Shown here piece by piece: positions 48,342-58,508 of a stretch of DNA of 64,000 nt; position 1 is the stretch's first letter; every line of letters starts with the position of its first letter. Both the position numbers and the translations under genes were made by a program. This DNA is from Lewinellaceae bacterium (GTDB lineage Bacteria; Bacteroidota; Bacteroidia; Chitinophagales; Saprospiraceae). The stretch spans positions 548,280 to 612,279 of the forward strand of contig JADJRC010000001.1 in the NCBI GenBank assembly GCA_016712415.1, given 5' to 3'. Under the pieces are notes generated by a model. The model made no database searches. It worked only from the letters and a program-made list of their open reading frames with translations, and was not told where the DNA came from.

Positions 48342-51300
48342 TCACATCTTCGTAATCTTATACGTTTTCACCTCGCCGTTGCCGAAGCGGACACGCGCCA
48401 TATACAGGCCGGAAGGCAGGTCTCCTACCGGCAACTCTTCGTAGTGGGTGGCGCCCTGTGGAATGACCAGGGTGTGCAATACGGCGCCGGCGGTGTTGAC
48501 GATTTGCACCGTTATATCCGCATCGTATGCTTTCACATTCTTGATCACCAAAAACTTGTACGCCGGGTTCGGGTAGATATCAACGGACTCGGTCAGCGCG
48601 ACAGCCAGATCAATGGAGCGTATTTCCGAATACGCGGTCATGTCGGCAGCATCGAGGCGTTTTATGCGGTAATAATTTATGCCGCTGAAGGGTGTTTGGT
48701 GCATCAGGCTGTAATGGTTGGGCTTCGTGGCGTCATGCTGGCCCATTACCGTCAGAACCGCGTCCCAGGTCTGCATATCGGCTGAATGCTCGACAGTGTA
48801 GAGGTACTGGCTTGTTTCCGGCAGTGCCGTCGTCCACGATACGGCAACATTTGTTTTGCCGGAAACCTCTACACTGAGGTCCATCGCAAAATTCTGGCAG
48901 CCGGAAGACCCCGCAGGCAATACCGTGATAGTAACGATATTCGACTCAAGGAACGGTCCGCAGCCTTCCCGGCGGGCACAACGCATGAAGTATGCCGTCT
49001 GGTTGAGTGGCCCCGGTTGATAAGTGGGTCCTGTGGCGCCCTGAACAGCAACCCAGTTGGGCGGTGCGGGGCCGATCTGTACGAACTGCAGCCATTGGTA
49101 CTGGATGTTGCCTGTCCCGCCGGATGGCGCCTGGACGTTGTAGATCAGCGCGGGCGTTTCTCCTTCACAGATCGTCTGGTTGCAGCAAATGACCCCGGCG
49201 TTCAGCACATTTTCACAAAAGATATGAATACCGGCGTCAAGGCAAAGGTTGTCGGCCTGACCGGGTATCACGGTGAACGGCGAGGTCTGGCCGTTGGGCT
49301 TTGCATCGCTGTCTTCGCAGTCGTTGCCGACCTTGTCTTTATCGGTAAATTCATAACCGGCCGGCAGACCGCTGAATGTCAGGATATAGGAACCGGGTGT
49401 TACACAATCAAAGGAGTAATTACCATCGGCATTGGTGGTGGTGGTCTGCATTACCAGGTCGTCGGTCGTACCAAACTGGCCGTCGGGGCCCGCCTTCATC
49501 AGTTTTACCGTCATATTGGGCACACCTGTTTCCAGGGGGTGCTGACCGCCGTTCTGGTCGTCGTCGTACCAAACGTAATCGCCGATCACGACGCCGTTGT
49601 TGGTAAAACCGATGGTAACGGAAGCGGTTGCGGTGCAGCCATTGGCGTCGGTAACGGTTACACTGTGCGGGCCGGTCGCCAGGTTTGTCGCCGTAGCAGT
49701 CGTTTCATTATTATCCCACAGGTAGGTGTACATACCGCCGCCGCCGTTGGCGGCAGCCGTCGCACTGCCGGGCTGGTCGCATTTGGCGTTGGCAGAGGCT
49801 GCGATGATGACATTCGGCGGCATAACAGAGCCGATTGTAACGCTTATGCTTGCCGTACAACCGGCGGCATCGCTAACCGTAACAGTATAGTTGCCGGCCG
49901 GAAGGTTGTTGGCCGTAGCGCCATTGGCCATATTGCTCCACAAGTAAGTATAAGGCTGCGTTCCGCCGGAAGCCGCAACTGTGGCGGAGCCGCCGCCGCC
50001 GTTGCAACCTATGTTGGAAATATTGGCGACCGCCAGTGTCGGCGCATCGGGCTGCGTAATGGTGACAGAGGCCGTTGCCGAGCAACCTGCCGCGTCTGTT
50101 ACAGTGACGCTGTGCGAACCGACCGAGAGATTGGTAGCCGTTGCAGTCACTTGCGCATTGTCCCACAGGTATACATAACCGCCTGCGCCGCCCGTCGCTG
50201 TGGCCATAGCGCTGCCGCCACCGGTACAGGTAGCATTGGTAATAACCGCGGCAGTGACATTTGGCCCCTGGTCTTGTCCGATGCTTACCGTCGATGTAGC
50301 GACACACCCTTTGGAGTGTGTGATCGTGACGCTATGCGGTCCGGCCCCCAGATTGGTAGCCGTAGCGGTCGTTTGCCCGTTATCCCAAATATATGTAAAC
50401 GGGGCGGTGCCACCGGTTGCCGTGGCGGTGGCGCTACCGCCGACCAGGCAGGTAGCGTTCGCCACCAATGCCGCAGAGGCCGTCAGTGGTGGTGCTGTGG
50501 GGATATTTACATTAGCGGTTTTGGAGCAGCCGGTAGTCACGTCGGTGACGGTGACAATATGGTTGCCTGCCGTCAGATTCGTTGCCGCCGCCGTCATCTG
50601 GCCGTTATCCCAGGTATAGGCATAATTGCCGGAACCGCCGCTTGCGCTCGCCGTGGCGCTGCCGCCAATGGTACAACCTGCATTGCTGTTTACGGCAATA
50701 TTGATAAGCAAATCATCAGAGTCGCTTCCAATCGTCACATCAGAGGAACAGGTACAATCATTGGCATCTGTTACGGTGACGGTGTAGGTGCCCGGCGGCG
50801 CAGTGATGGTAAAACTGTTGGAGCCGGTACTCCAGACGACGGTATAGGGTGGCGTGCCGCCGGAAGGCGTCACGGTAGCGGAACCGGACAGGCCGCAAGC
50901 GGCCGGTACCGATGTTGTTGGACAAAGCAGTTCCGCAGGTTCTTCTATGGTGATGTCGATAAAATTGTCGCAGCCGTTGGCGTCTGTGACGGTGACGGAA
51001 TAGTCGCCCGGCTCAAGATTGTACACATCTGCAAGCGTATCGCCGGTACTCCAGACATAAGTATAGGGTTGTGTGCCCGACATGGCGCTGACGTGGGCAA
51101 AACCGTTATTTTGCCCGAAACACGCGACATTAACCGTACTGTCCATCAACCAGATACCCTCGTTCCAGAAGTATACATTATCACTTCCGGAGGTGGTGCA
51201 GCCCTTGGCGTCGGTTACCGTAACAGTATAGGTGCCTGCGACGAGTCCGGTAATCTGTGCAGTGGTGCCCCCGTTATTCCACAGGTAGGTATACGGCGGG

Positions 51301-51714
51301 GGTTCCGCCGAAAGGCACGGCTGTTGCCTTGCCGTCGGGTGCAATACCGCATATCTGGCTTTCGCCATAGACCTGAACGCCGAGCGGATTGGGCTGTGTG
51401 ATGGAAACCGAACCGATTGCCGTTTGCTGGTTGGCATCCGTAACCGTAACCGAGTAGTTTCCGGCAACAAGGCCGGAGATGGTAGCCGTATTGGCGCCGG
51501 TGTTCCACAAAAAGGTATAAGGAGACTGCCCTCCCGATGCCGTAGCGGTCGCGCTTCCGTTATTTCCACCGAAACAGGACACGTTGGTTTTTGAAATGCC
51601 AACCACGACCTGAGCCGGTAGCAGGACGGGGATAATAAAGAACAAGGCCAGTATGCCGGCAACAAACAGTGTTTTGTCTACTCGGAATTGGAGATGGTGA
51701 GGTGATTTTCCCAT
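48342..51714 (-). CDS. SprB-repeat / SdrD-B-domain surface protein, T9SS type A cargo (frameshift at 51298-51302)
   Basis: Repaired length ~1,123 residues. From MGKSPHHLQF there is an N-terminal hydrophobic export segment (FVAGILALFFIIPVLLPAQ). About eleven SprB-type repeats follow (...GGTAPFTYIWDNGQTTATATNLGAGPHSVTITHSKGC...). An SdrD-B-like domain (VIGDYVWYDDDQNGGQHPLETGVPNMTV) is next, then an Ig-like stretch with Cys pairs. It ends in a type A sorting domain (DIYPNPAYKFLVIKN ... GLYMARVRFGNG). It is a large surface filament or adhesin of the kind used in gliding. A G5 run at 51298-51302 should be G4 (FGGTPPYTYLWNNG), so the break is probably an error. A -7 box lies 155 bases upstream. Confidence 0.85.
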
Positions 51715-51868
51715 GGGAATAAAAGAATGGTTTAGTAATAACCGGCATTGGCGAAAGACCGGGATTAGTATAAACGTCAATAAAGAAACGGGTCACATAC
51801 GTAACCTGTAATCGTAAAAGCGGGAGGGCGGATTCAAATGTGGCGAGAAGACAAAAGGTAATGCGTGA

Positions 51869-51876
51869 CAAAAATA
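51869..51876 (-). promoter_or_regulatory. -7 box upstream of the SprB-repeat gene
   Basis: The minus strand reads TATTTTTG, matching TAnnTTTG, 155 bases before the ATG at 51714. Confidence 0.35.
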
Positions 51877-51975
51877 GTCTTTTCGTCGATTGGAATGGGG
51901 TTGTGGCAGTTATTTTTAACAGGAAAACACGGGAGTGTCGTTTATATTACCTTTTGGAACAAATAAAAAAGATAA

Positions 51976-52005
51976 GGGGCAAAACCGGATGTCCGGTTTT
52001 GCCCC
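51976..52005 (-). terminator. Rho-independent terminator of the rpsF-rpsR-rplI operon
   Basis: Perfect 14-bp stem GGGGCAAAACCGGA / TCCGGTTTTGCCCC with a two-base loop, followed on the minus strand by TTATCTTTTTTATTT, 30 bases after the rplI stop. Confidence 0.9.
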
Positions 52006-52035
52006 TCGTAAATGCAGCGTTAAGCCGTGTAATGC

Positions 52036-52491
52036 TTATTCGCCGTCGCCTTCAGGCACAACTTCAAAATTCACCTCCTGAACAACAGCGGGGTGGAATT
52101 TGATCGTGGCTGTATACCGGCCCAGTTCTTTTACTTCTTCCGGCATTTCGATAATGCGCTTGTCTGCATCCACGCCGAGTTCTTTCAGCGCGTTCGACAG
52201 GTTCTGAGCCGTGACGGAACCGAACAGGCGGCCGGATTCTCCGGCCTTGGCCGTTACCTTCAGTGTGGCGCCGGCGATTTTGGCGGCAACCTCCTTGAAG
52301 GCTTCGATGACGGCGGATTCTTTCTTGGCGGACTGCTTTTTCAAGCCTTCCAGACGGGCGAGGTTCGTTTTGTTTGCCACGATGGCCAGGCCCTTGGGCA
52401 GCAGGTAGTTGCGGCCGTATCCGTCTTTTACTTTGACGACGTCGTGCCTTTCGCCCACCTTATCGATATGTTCGAGCAGAATGATATTCAT
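52036..52491 (-). CDS. rplI: 50S ribosomal protein L9
   Basis: 151 residues. The N-terminal domain MNIILLEHIDKVGERHDVVKVKDGYGRNYLLPKGLA has the L9 signature, with the long connecting helix (NLARLEGLKKQSAKKES...) and C-terminal domain (LFGSVTAQNLSNALKELG, ID-type KRIIEMPEEVKELGRY) following. It binds 23S rRNA near the L1 stalk and holds the frame during translation. Last gene of the rpsF-rpsR-rplI operon, followed by a strong terminator. Confidence 0.98.
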   Translation of the reverse strand: MNIILLEHIDKVGERHDVVKVKDGYGRNYLLPKGLAIVANKTNLARLEGLKKQSAKKESAVIEAFKEVAAKIAGATLKVTAKAGESGRLFGSVTAQNLSNALKELGVDADKRIIEMPEEVKELGRYTATIKFHPAVVQEVNFEVVPEGDGE

Positions 52492-52578
52492 TGCTGTTGA
52501 ATTAATAAGTTTGAAGTTTGGCGTTTGGCATTTGGAGTTGGCGCCTCGGCCCGCAACTCCAAATGCCAGACTAAAATG

Positions 52579-52848
52579 TTATTTCATCAAATCGGCCACG
52601 AACGGCAGGATTGCCAGGTGGCGGGCACGTTTCACAGCAGTAGACACCCGGCGCTGATATTTCAGGCTGTTGCCGGTGATGCGGCGCGGAAGCAGTTTGC
52701 CCTGTTCGTTGATGAACTGGATCAAAAAGTCGGAATCTTTGTAATCAATGTGTTTGATGCCGAATTTGCGAAAACGGCAGTATTTCTTGCGGCGCAACCC
52801 GATTTTCGGATTGCTCAGGAATTTTACATCTTCTCTTGAAGCAGCCAT
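52579..52848 (-). CDS. rpsR: 30S ribosomal protein S18
   Basis: 89 residues. It has the S18 core NPKIGLRRKKYCRFRKFGIKHIDYKDSDFLIQFINEQGKLLPRRITG and the C-terminal helix RRVSTAVKRARHLAILPF. S18 binds 16S rRNA as a heterodimer with S6, whose gene is directly upstream in the same operon. The spacer to rplI (~87 bases) contains an imperfect repeat of TTTGGCATTTGGAGTTG-type words with no coding sense. Confidence 0.98.
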   Translation of the reverse strand: MAASREDVKFLSNPKIGLRRKKYCRFRKFGIKHIDYKDSDFLIQFINEQGKLLPRRITGNSLKYQRRVSTAVKRARHLAILPFVADLMK

Positions 52849-52908
52849 AATGGTATGGTTGAATGTAAATGAATGGAATGGTTGACGGTCAGGTTGCAGC
52901 GACGGCGA

Positions 52909-53331
52909 TTATTCGGCGTCGAGGTCTACAACTTCAGGCGCCGGCACGTTGTCGTCGGCTACAGGCGCGGGTGCGGCACTTTCCTGGTGTTTTTTGCCAC
53001 CGATCCGGCCGTTGCGCTTGTCGTCGTTGTACTTGATGCCGTACTTGTCGAGTTTAACGGTAAGAAAGCGGAGCAGACGCTCGTTACGCTTCAAACCCAA
53101 TTCGAATTTGCCCAACCAATCCGCTGTTTCGCAAGCGAATTCCACGCAGTAATAAACGCCCGAAGAGCGCCGGTTAATAGGGTAGGCCAGTTGGCGGAGG
53201 CCCATTTCATCAACGGCCACGATGGTGGCGTTCGAGCTGGTAATATCCTTTTGGATTTGCTCTGCTGTCGATTTGACTTCATCGCCCGACAGCACTGGAT
53301 CTACGATGAAGGTGACTTCGTAATGTCTCAT
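52909..53331 (-). CDS. rpsF: 30S ribosomal protein S6
   Basis: 140 residues. MRHYEVTFIVDPVLSGDEV and the RQLAYPINRRSSGVYYCVEFAC and NERLLRFLTVKLDKYG stretches are S6 hallmarks. The C-terminal ~30 residues (DDKRNGRIGGKKHQESAAPAPVADDN...) are a low-complexity extension common in Bacteroidota. It is the first gene of the rpsF-rpsR-rplI unit and partner of S18. A TAnnTTTG box lies ~50 bases upstream. Confidence 0.97.
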   Translation of the reverse strand: MRHYEVTFIVDPVLSGDEVKSTAEQIQKDITSSNATIVAVDEMGLRQLAYPINRRSSGVYYCVEFACETADWLGKFELGLKRNERLLRFLTVKLDKYGIKYNDDKRNGRIGGKKHQESAAPAPVADDNVPAPEVVDLDAE

Positions 53332-53379
53332 TATCAGTCAGTTGTGAAAAAATAAATGAACTTTTTTGAAAAGCGGCTG

Positions 53380-53387
53380 CAAAAGTA
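53380..53387 (-). promoter_or_regulatory. -7 box of the rpsF operon
   Basis: The minus strand reads TACTTTTG, matching TAnnTTTG, ~50 bases before the rpsF ATG. Confidence 0.55.
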
Positions 53388-53441
53388 GCGTTTTCCGGCT
53401 GAATGAGCAAATAAAGTGCAAAAGATTTCCCTGAGCGGCTT

Positions 53442-53594
53442 TCAGGTACGTTTTTCGGAGAAATAGCCGATCAGGGAATACGCCAGACCGGCCAGCAAAA
53501 TGTTGAAAAACCAGTTGATAAGTGTATCGCTGGCGGAATGGGAGCGGCTGTCTGTAGTTGCGCTCCCGGGAAAAAAGATCCTTTTTAAGGCCAA
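53442..53594 (-). CDS. Possible 50-residue membrane protein overlapping the DUF2905 3' end
   Basis: A TTG-initiated ORF ending in LINWFFNILLAGLAYSLIGYFSEKRT, with one hydrophobic helix near the C-terminus. Its start lies ten bases inside the DUF2905 gene in another frame, a geometry that allows coupled translation. No ATG and no recognised family. Confidence 0.3.
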   Translation of the reverse strand: MALKRIFFPGSATTDSRSHSASDTLINWFFNILLAGLAYSLIGYFSEKRT

Positions 53595-53821
53595 AACCGC
53601 CTGACGGCCCAAATGATAAGGTTGAGTAAAAGGCTGATCAGGATCATGGTCGCTATGGGAAAGTAAAAGCGAAAATTAGCGCGTTCGATACGGATGTCGC
53701 CCGGCAGGCGGCCCAGCCAGTTGAGCCTGCCTTGCAACGCCCAGGCGATCAGTCCGGCAAGAATAAGCACTGCACCCGCTGTGATGAGCAATTTCGGCCA
53801 TGAGGCGGTGTTGGTTTCCAT
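53585..53821 (-). CDS. DUF2905-family small membrane protein
   Basis: 78 residues from METNTASWPKLL; the GTG-like longer frame is ignored. It has two hydrophobic helices (LLITAGAVLILAGLIAWAL and YFPIATMILISLLLNLIIWAV) joined by the family's conserved hairpin GRLPGDIRIERANFRFYFP. An inner-membrane protein of unknown function. Divergent from glgP. Confidence 0.88.
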   Translation of the reverse strand: METNTASWPKLLITAGAVLILAGLIAWALQGRLNWLGRLPGDIRIERANFRFYFPIATMILISLLLNLIIWAVRRFWP

Positions 53822-53900
53822 AGGGTAAAGATAAAGAGACGCCTTCTCACCACACACTAACTTAAAGTGTCCCTTTTACACGAAGTTTCCCAAATCGCCG

Positions 53901-53908
53901 TACCTTTG
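53901..53908 (+). promoter_or_regulatory. -7 box for glgP
   Basis: TACCTTTG matches TAnnTTTG, 45 bases before the glgP ATG. Confidence 0.5.
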
Positions 53909-53952
53909 CCGGCCCCTTATATTGCTCACTTTTCACTTATCTCACTGACATC

Positions 53953-56514
53953 ATGGTTGGGAATCTGACGCAAAATGGCGCCAAACTCAAACGTATATTT
54001 ATAGAACCCAAACTGCCTGAAGGACTTGCACCGCTCACCGAGTTGTCGCAAAATCTGTGGTGGTCGTGGAATCACGATGCGATCGACTTGTTCAAAAGCA
54101 TCGATCCGGAAAAATATGAGGCTGTCGGGTACAGTCCGGGTGCGTTACTCGACGAACTGAACGTGGAAAAGGCACGCGAACTGCTGGATAACAAGGATTT
54201 TATGACGCGCATGAAACGGGTCCACGCCGAATTCCGCGCATATATCGACAAGGCCCCCGCCAAAACGGGCCCTGAAATCGCCTACTTCTGCATGGAATAC
54301 GGCTTGCACCAAAGTATTCGCCTCTATTCCGGCGGTCTTGGCGTGCTTGCGGGCGACTACCTGAAAGAGGTCAGCGACCGCAATTTTAACCTGATCGCCG
54401 TGGGACTTTTGTACCGGTACGGGTATTTCCAACAGGGTATTTCGCTCAACGGCGAACAGATCCACCATTTTGAACCGGCCAAGTTCACGCAACTTCCGCT
54501 GCAACCCGTGCGCGACAAACGCGGCGAATGGATCAAAATTCAAGTCAACCTGGCCGGGCGCACCGTATGGGCTAAAGTCTGGGTGTTGCCTGTGGGCCGT
54601 GTGTCGCTTTACCTGCTCGATACCGACATCGACGACAACCGCTGGGAGGATCGCTCGATCACACACCAGCTCTATGGCGGCGACAATGAAAACCGCCTGC
54701 GCCAGGAAATACTGCTCGGCATTGGCGGCCTGCGTGCCCTGAAAGCGATGGACCTGAATCCCGACATCTATCACCTGAACGAAGGCCACGCCTCCTTGCT
54801 CGGACTGGAACGGATCAGCAATTATATGAAAGACAAGGGGCTGAGCTACGATGAAGCCCTGGAAGTGGTACGCGGCACACAATTGTTCACCACCCATACG
54901 CCCGTACCCGCAGGACACGATACTTTTTCCGAAACGCTGCTGCGCGAGTACCTGTACGATTATACGTACGCGCTCGATATTGCGTGGGAAGACCTCGTGG
55001 CACTGGGCAGGATCGAACGCGACAATGCGGCGGAACTGTTCAATGTCAGCCACCTGGCCATCCGTACCTCGCAGGAAATCAACGGCGTGAGCCGCCTGCA
55101 CGGCGAAGTGAGCCAGAAAATGTTCCTGGAACTCAACCCCGACTACAGCTATACGGAAAGCAACATAGGATATGTGACCAACAGTGTCCACTTCCCCACC
55201 TGGGTGGCCCGCGAATGGCTTGAACTGTACCAGAAAGACCTGGGCAAAGACATTTTGCAGGACCAGGGCAACAAAAAACTGTGGTCGAAAATACACGCCG
55301 TACCGGCGGAAAAAATCATGGATATCCGGCGCATGCTGAAAAAACGCCTGCTTGACTGGGTACGGCACAGCCTGCAATCCGATCTTACCCGGCGGGGTGA
55401 AAACCCGCGCAGCACCTTCGAGATCATCAATTCGCTTCGCGACGATGCCCTCGTGCTTGGCTTTGCGCGTCGTTTCGCCACCTACAAACGTGCGACGCTG
55501 CTTTTTTCCAACGAAAAGCGACTTGCCGAAATCGTAAACAACACCGACCGGCCGGTCATTTTCCTTTTTGCCGGAAAGGCACACCCCGCCGATAAAGCCG
55601 GACAGGAGTTTATCCGCCTGATCTACAACACGACAAAGAATCCGCTTTTCAAAGGCAAAGTCATTTTCCTGGAAAACTACAGCATGGAAATGGCCAAACT
55701 GCTGGTACAGGGCGTCGATATCTGGCTCAATAACCCCACCAGACCCAAGGAAGCAAGCGGCACTTCGGGCATGAAAGCGGTGATGAACGGTGTGATGAAC
55801 TTTTCTGTGCTCGACGGTTGGTGGTGCGAGGGCTACAAGCCCGGCGCAGGCTGGGCACTGCCCGAAAAAGAAACGTTCCACGACGCCGGTTTGCAAAACG
55901 AACTCGACGCAGAAACGATCTACAATATCCTCGAAAATGATATCGTGCCCACCTACTATGAGCAGGATGCGAACGGTATCTCCGAGCGCTGGGTCAGCCA
56001 TATCAAAAAAACCATCGCCGAAATAGCGCCTGAATTTGTCATGGGTCGCATGCTCGACGACTACGAATCCCGCTTTTACTCCAAACTCTGGGCCCACAGC
56101 CAGAAACTCAAAAAAGGCGACTACCGCGCCGTGCGCGAACTGGTGGAGTGGAAATCCCGTATCCGTCGTGCCTGGGATGCCATTGAACTGGTGGAAATGG
56201 ATGTGCCCGATACCTACAACCATTCCCTGCCGCTGGGCGAACAACTCAAAGCCTCCGTCACACTGAATATCCAACACCTGAAGGCGGAAGACCTGGGCAT
56301 GGAAGTCGTGTTCTACAAACGGCTTTCAGAAACGGAACTGGAACTGATCACCGCCTACCCGATGCAACTGAAAGTACAGAAAGAAGCGCTGGCTACCTAT
56401 ACCTGCGACGTGTCGCCCCATACGGCCGGCGTGTTCGAGTTCGGCTTCCGGCTTTATCCCAAACATCCGATGCTGGTACACCGGCAGGATTTTGGTCTGG
56501 TGCGGTGGTTGTAA
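53953..56514 (+). CDS. glgP: Alpha-glucan phosphorylase (GT35, short DUF3417 type)
   Basis: 853 residues, the usual length of the branch with an N-terminal DUF3417 domain (ELSQNLWWSWNHDAIDLF). It releases glucose-1-phosphate from glycogen or maltodextrin in the cytoplasm, with PLP as cofactor. Visible landmarks are GGLGVLAGDYLKE (~residue 130), NEGHASLLGLERI (~275), TTHTPVPAGHDTF, FARRFATYKRATLL (~515) and RPKEASGTSGMKAVMNG (~598), which carries the PLP-binding Lys. It pairs functionally with the glycogen synthase-like gene at 38.9 kb, though not in one operon. A 710-residue antisense ORF is a shadow. Confidence 0.95.
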   Translation: MVGNLTQNGAKLKRIFIEPKLPEGLAPLTELSQNLWWSWNHDAIDLFKSIDPEKYEAVGYSPGALLDELNVEKARELLDNKDFMTRMKRVHAEFRAYIDKAPAKTGPEIAYFCMEYGLHQSIRLYSGGLGVLAGDYLKEVSDRNFNLIAVGLLYRYGYFQQGISLNGEQIHHFEPAKFTQLPLQPVRDKRGEWIKIQVNLAGRTVWAKVWVLPVGRVSLYLLDTDIDDNRWEDRSITHQLYGGDNENRLRQEILLGIGGLRALKAMDLNPDIYHLNEGHASLLGLERISNYMKDKGLSYDEALEVVRGTQLFTTHTPVPAGHDTFSETLLREYLYDYTYALDIAWEDLVALGRIERDNAAELFNVSHLAIRTSQEINGVSRLHGEVSQKMFLELNPDYSYTESNIGYVTNSVHFPTWVAREWLELYQKDLGKDILQDQGNKKLWSKIHAVPAEKIMDIRRMLKKRLLDWVRHSLQSDLTRRGENPRSTFEIINSLRDDALVLGFARRFATYKRATLLFSNEKRLAEIVNNTDRPVIFLFAGKAHPADKAGQEFIRLIYNTTKNPLFKGKVIFLENYSMEMAKLLVQGVDIWLNNPTRPKEASGTSGMKAVMNGVMNFSVLDGWWCEGYKPGAGWALPEKETFHDAGLQNELDAETIYNILENDIVPTYYEQDANGISERWVSHIKKTIAEIAPEFVMGRMLDDYESRFYSKLWAHSQKLKKGDYRAVRELVEWKSRIRRAWDAIELVEMDVPDTYNHSLPLGEQLKASVTLNIQHLKAEDLGMEVVFYKRLSETELELITAYPMQLKVQKEALATYTCDVSPHTAGVFEFGFRLYPKHPMLVHRQDFGLVRWL

Positions 56515-56530
56515 ACCCGGATACTGTCGA

Positions 56531-57274
56531 TCAGAAGAACACACTCGTTTTAATGGAGATCAGGCCGATGGTGCCTTTGGCCTTTTCTGTCACAAAAGGC
56601 TCGCCTGCGGCTTTTTGCACCATCCCTTTTCCGGTTACATCAGTGAATTGCTGCTGAAACGATATGCCGGTCACGAGGGTGGCGCTGGAGGCAAATTCGT
56701 ACTCTATGCCGCCGCCAAGGCCCCAGGACAGCGAAAGACCCTTTACGTCGTCGCGGATGTCTTCATCTTCAGTGTTTTTATCCTGGCTGCCGCGGATGTC
56801 GCCCTGGGCACGGCTCACGAAGCCGATGGTAAACACAGGCACTTCCGCATAGAACTTGAACCGGGCGTCTTCATTGGAGCCTCCGCGCATTTTGAGGCCG
56901 AAGGGAATTTCCACATAATTGAGCCGATAGTGTAGTTTTGCATCCCGTTCCACAACCTTGAACCTTTCTTCACTCAGGTTCGAGTTGTCCCACAAAGAGG
57001 CCATTTCATAACCTACCTGAATATTACCCCCCTGATTGAATCCAAAGCCCAGGCCGGTGATGAAGGCGTAATTCGGTGCAAAATAATATTCACCCAGCGC
57101 ACCGAGTTTCAGACCCCAGTTGGATCCCACCCCTTCCAGTTTTTTGTCGTTGGTACGCATCCACGACCAGGTGGGACTGGCTTGAAAGCCAAAGCGGAAG
57201 CCCGGGGCGTCTTGTGCCGAAGCGAGGTTCGATACAAGGAATAAAAAGCAAAAAACGGAAGCAATTTTTTTCAT
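56531..57274 (-). CDS. PorT-family outer-membrane beta-barrel protein
   Basis: 247 residues: signal peptide (MKKIASVFCFLFLVSNLASAQ), then amphipathic strands ending in aromatic residues (RFGFQASPTWSW, GLKLGALGEYYFAPNYAFITGLGFGF, YVEIPFGLKM, LGGGIEYEFA, ISIKTSVFF with terminal Phe). This is the eight-stranded Omp_b-brl_2 (PorT-like) pattern. The family includes the T9SS protein PorT but also many other barrels, so a T9SS role is only possible. Convergent with glgP. Confidence 0.82.
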   Translation of the reverse strand: MKKIASVFCFLFLVSNLASAQDAPGFRFGFQASPTWSWMRTNDKKLEGVGSNWGLKLGALGEYYFAPNYAFITGLGFGFNQGGNIQVGYEMASLWDNSNLSEERFKVVERDAKLHYRLNYVEIPFGLKMRGGSNEDARFKFYAEVPVFTIGFVSRAQGDIRGSQDKNTEDEDIRDDVKGLSLSWGLGGGIEYEFASSATLVTGISFQQQFTDVTGKGMVQKAAGEPFVTEKAKGTIGLISIKTSVFF

Positions 57275-57347
57275 GATCAGTAGTTGTTTTGCAGTTCTAA
57301 AATCAGCATTTTATAAAACGGCGCATAATGTGCAGCAATTTTAAGCT

Positions 57348-58439
57348 ATGAGTCCATCAAATCCCGCGGCTAAAATCGCAGTTTTTTTCAGGAGTTTAAC
57401 ATTAAACAGAAATAACGTCGCGGTTTTAATATTATTAATACTCGTGTGCAGCTTCCTGAGCACTTGTAGCGACGGCAGACGCCGCGACGTGCCCGATGTT
57501 TCCGGCATCGATGTGGAAATAAAGGTCAGGCGGTTCGACCGCGACTTCTTTGCCCTCGACACCGGCAACCTGGAAGCCGGCGTTCAACGCCTGGCACAGG
57601 AATATCCGGAGATGTTCCCGCTGTTTGCGGTCAATATCATCCACGACCAGACGAATCCGGAGGAAACACCTTTGGAGGCGGTCCGGGGGTTTCTGCAGGC
57701 GCCCCAGATCAGGCAGGTGTACGATACAGTGCAGCAGGTGTACGGCGACCTGCGCTGGCTTGACCGCGACCTTACCCAGATGTTCAGGTACTATAAATAT
57801 TATTTTCCACAAAAACCTGTTCCTGAAATTATTACGCTCGTTTCGGAGTTTGCTACAGATGCATTTACTGCGGGCGACAGTCTGTGCGGGATAGGACTGG
57901 ACATGTTTTTGGGCGAAAACTATCCCGCCTATTTCGCCAATCCGAATACCGAACCGGCGTATATCCGCCGGCAGTTCACAAAGGATTATATCACCGTGCG
58001 CCTGGCCAAGGCGCTGGCCCAGAACCTGAACGACACGCCAATGGGCGAACGCCTGCTCGATCAGATGGTACAGAACGGCAAATCGCTTTATATTGTCGAT
58101 TGCCTGCTGCCCGAAATACCCGACAGCATGAAAATGGGCTACACCCGCGAACAAATGGAAGGCAGTTATGCCAACGAACAGGCGGTGTGGGCGCGCCTGC
58201 TTGATCAAAACCTGCTGTACTCGACTGATGCCCGGAAATTGCGCAAACTGGTGAGCCCCAGCCCCAATGCGCCGGTGGTTTTCCAGGAAGCGCCCGGCGA
58301 GATTGGCAATTGGATTGGCTGGCAGATCGTTGTGGCATATATGAAGCGATACCCGAAAACGACCATGCAGGAATTGATAAATATTACCGATGCCCAACAG
58401 TTTATGGAAATGGCCAAATACAAGCCCAGACAAAATTGA
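57348..58439 (+). CDS. gldB: Gliding motility lipoprotein GldB
   Basis: 363 residues. A hydrophobic N-terminal segment ends in a lipobox-like SFLSTCSDG, so it is a lipoprotein. Family marks are VDVEIKVRRFDRDFF-type strands after the signal, EYPEMFPLFAVNIIHD, YYFPQKPVPEIIT and a central LDMFLGENYPAYF. The C-terminal part includes NWIGWQIVVAYMKRYPKTTMQELINI. GldB is needed for gliding in flavobacteria and is also kept in non-gliding Bacteroidota. It precedes batD by 69 bases on the same strand. Confidence 0.9.
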   Translation: MSPSNPAAKIAVFFRSLTLNRNNVAVLILLILVCSFLSTCSDGRRRDVPDVSGIDVEIKVRRFDRDFFALDTGNLEAGVQRLAQEYPEMFPLFAVNIIHDQTNPEETPLEAVRGFLQAPQIRQVYDTVQQVYGDLRWLDRDLTQMFRYYKYYFPQKPVPEIITLVSEFATDAFTAGDSLCGIGLDMFLGENYPAYFANPNTEPAYIRRQFTKDYITVRLAKALAQNLNDTPMGERLLDQMVQNGKSLYIVDCLLPEIPDSMKMGYTREQMEGSYANEQAVWARLLDQNLLYSTDARKLRKLVSPSPNAPVVFQEAPGEIGNWIGWQIVVAYMKRYPKTTMQELINITDAQQFMEMAKYKPRQN

Positions 58440-58462
58440 AAGGCATTTCAAAAAGTGCAGTG

Positions 58463-58470
58463 TAACTTTG
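58463..58470 (+). promoter_or_regulatory. -7 box for batD
   Basis: TAACTTTG matches TAnnTTTG, 39 bases before the ATG at 58509. Confidence 0.45.
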
Positions 58471-58508
58471 AACCGCCTTTTCCGCCAGTACCATATCGAC
58501 GCTATCTG

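Noticed and set aside
48786..51401. 871-residue ORF on the plus strand over the SprB-repeat gene
   Set aside because: It mirrors a Thr/Gly/Ser repeat gene on the other strand, has no domain or signal peptide, and the minus-strand product has clear SprB and sorting domains.
54145..56277. 710-residue ORF antisense to glgP
   Set aside because: A shadow of codon bias in a GC-rich gene; glgP on the plus strand carries all family motifs.
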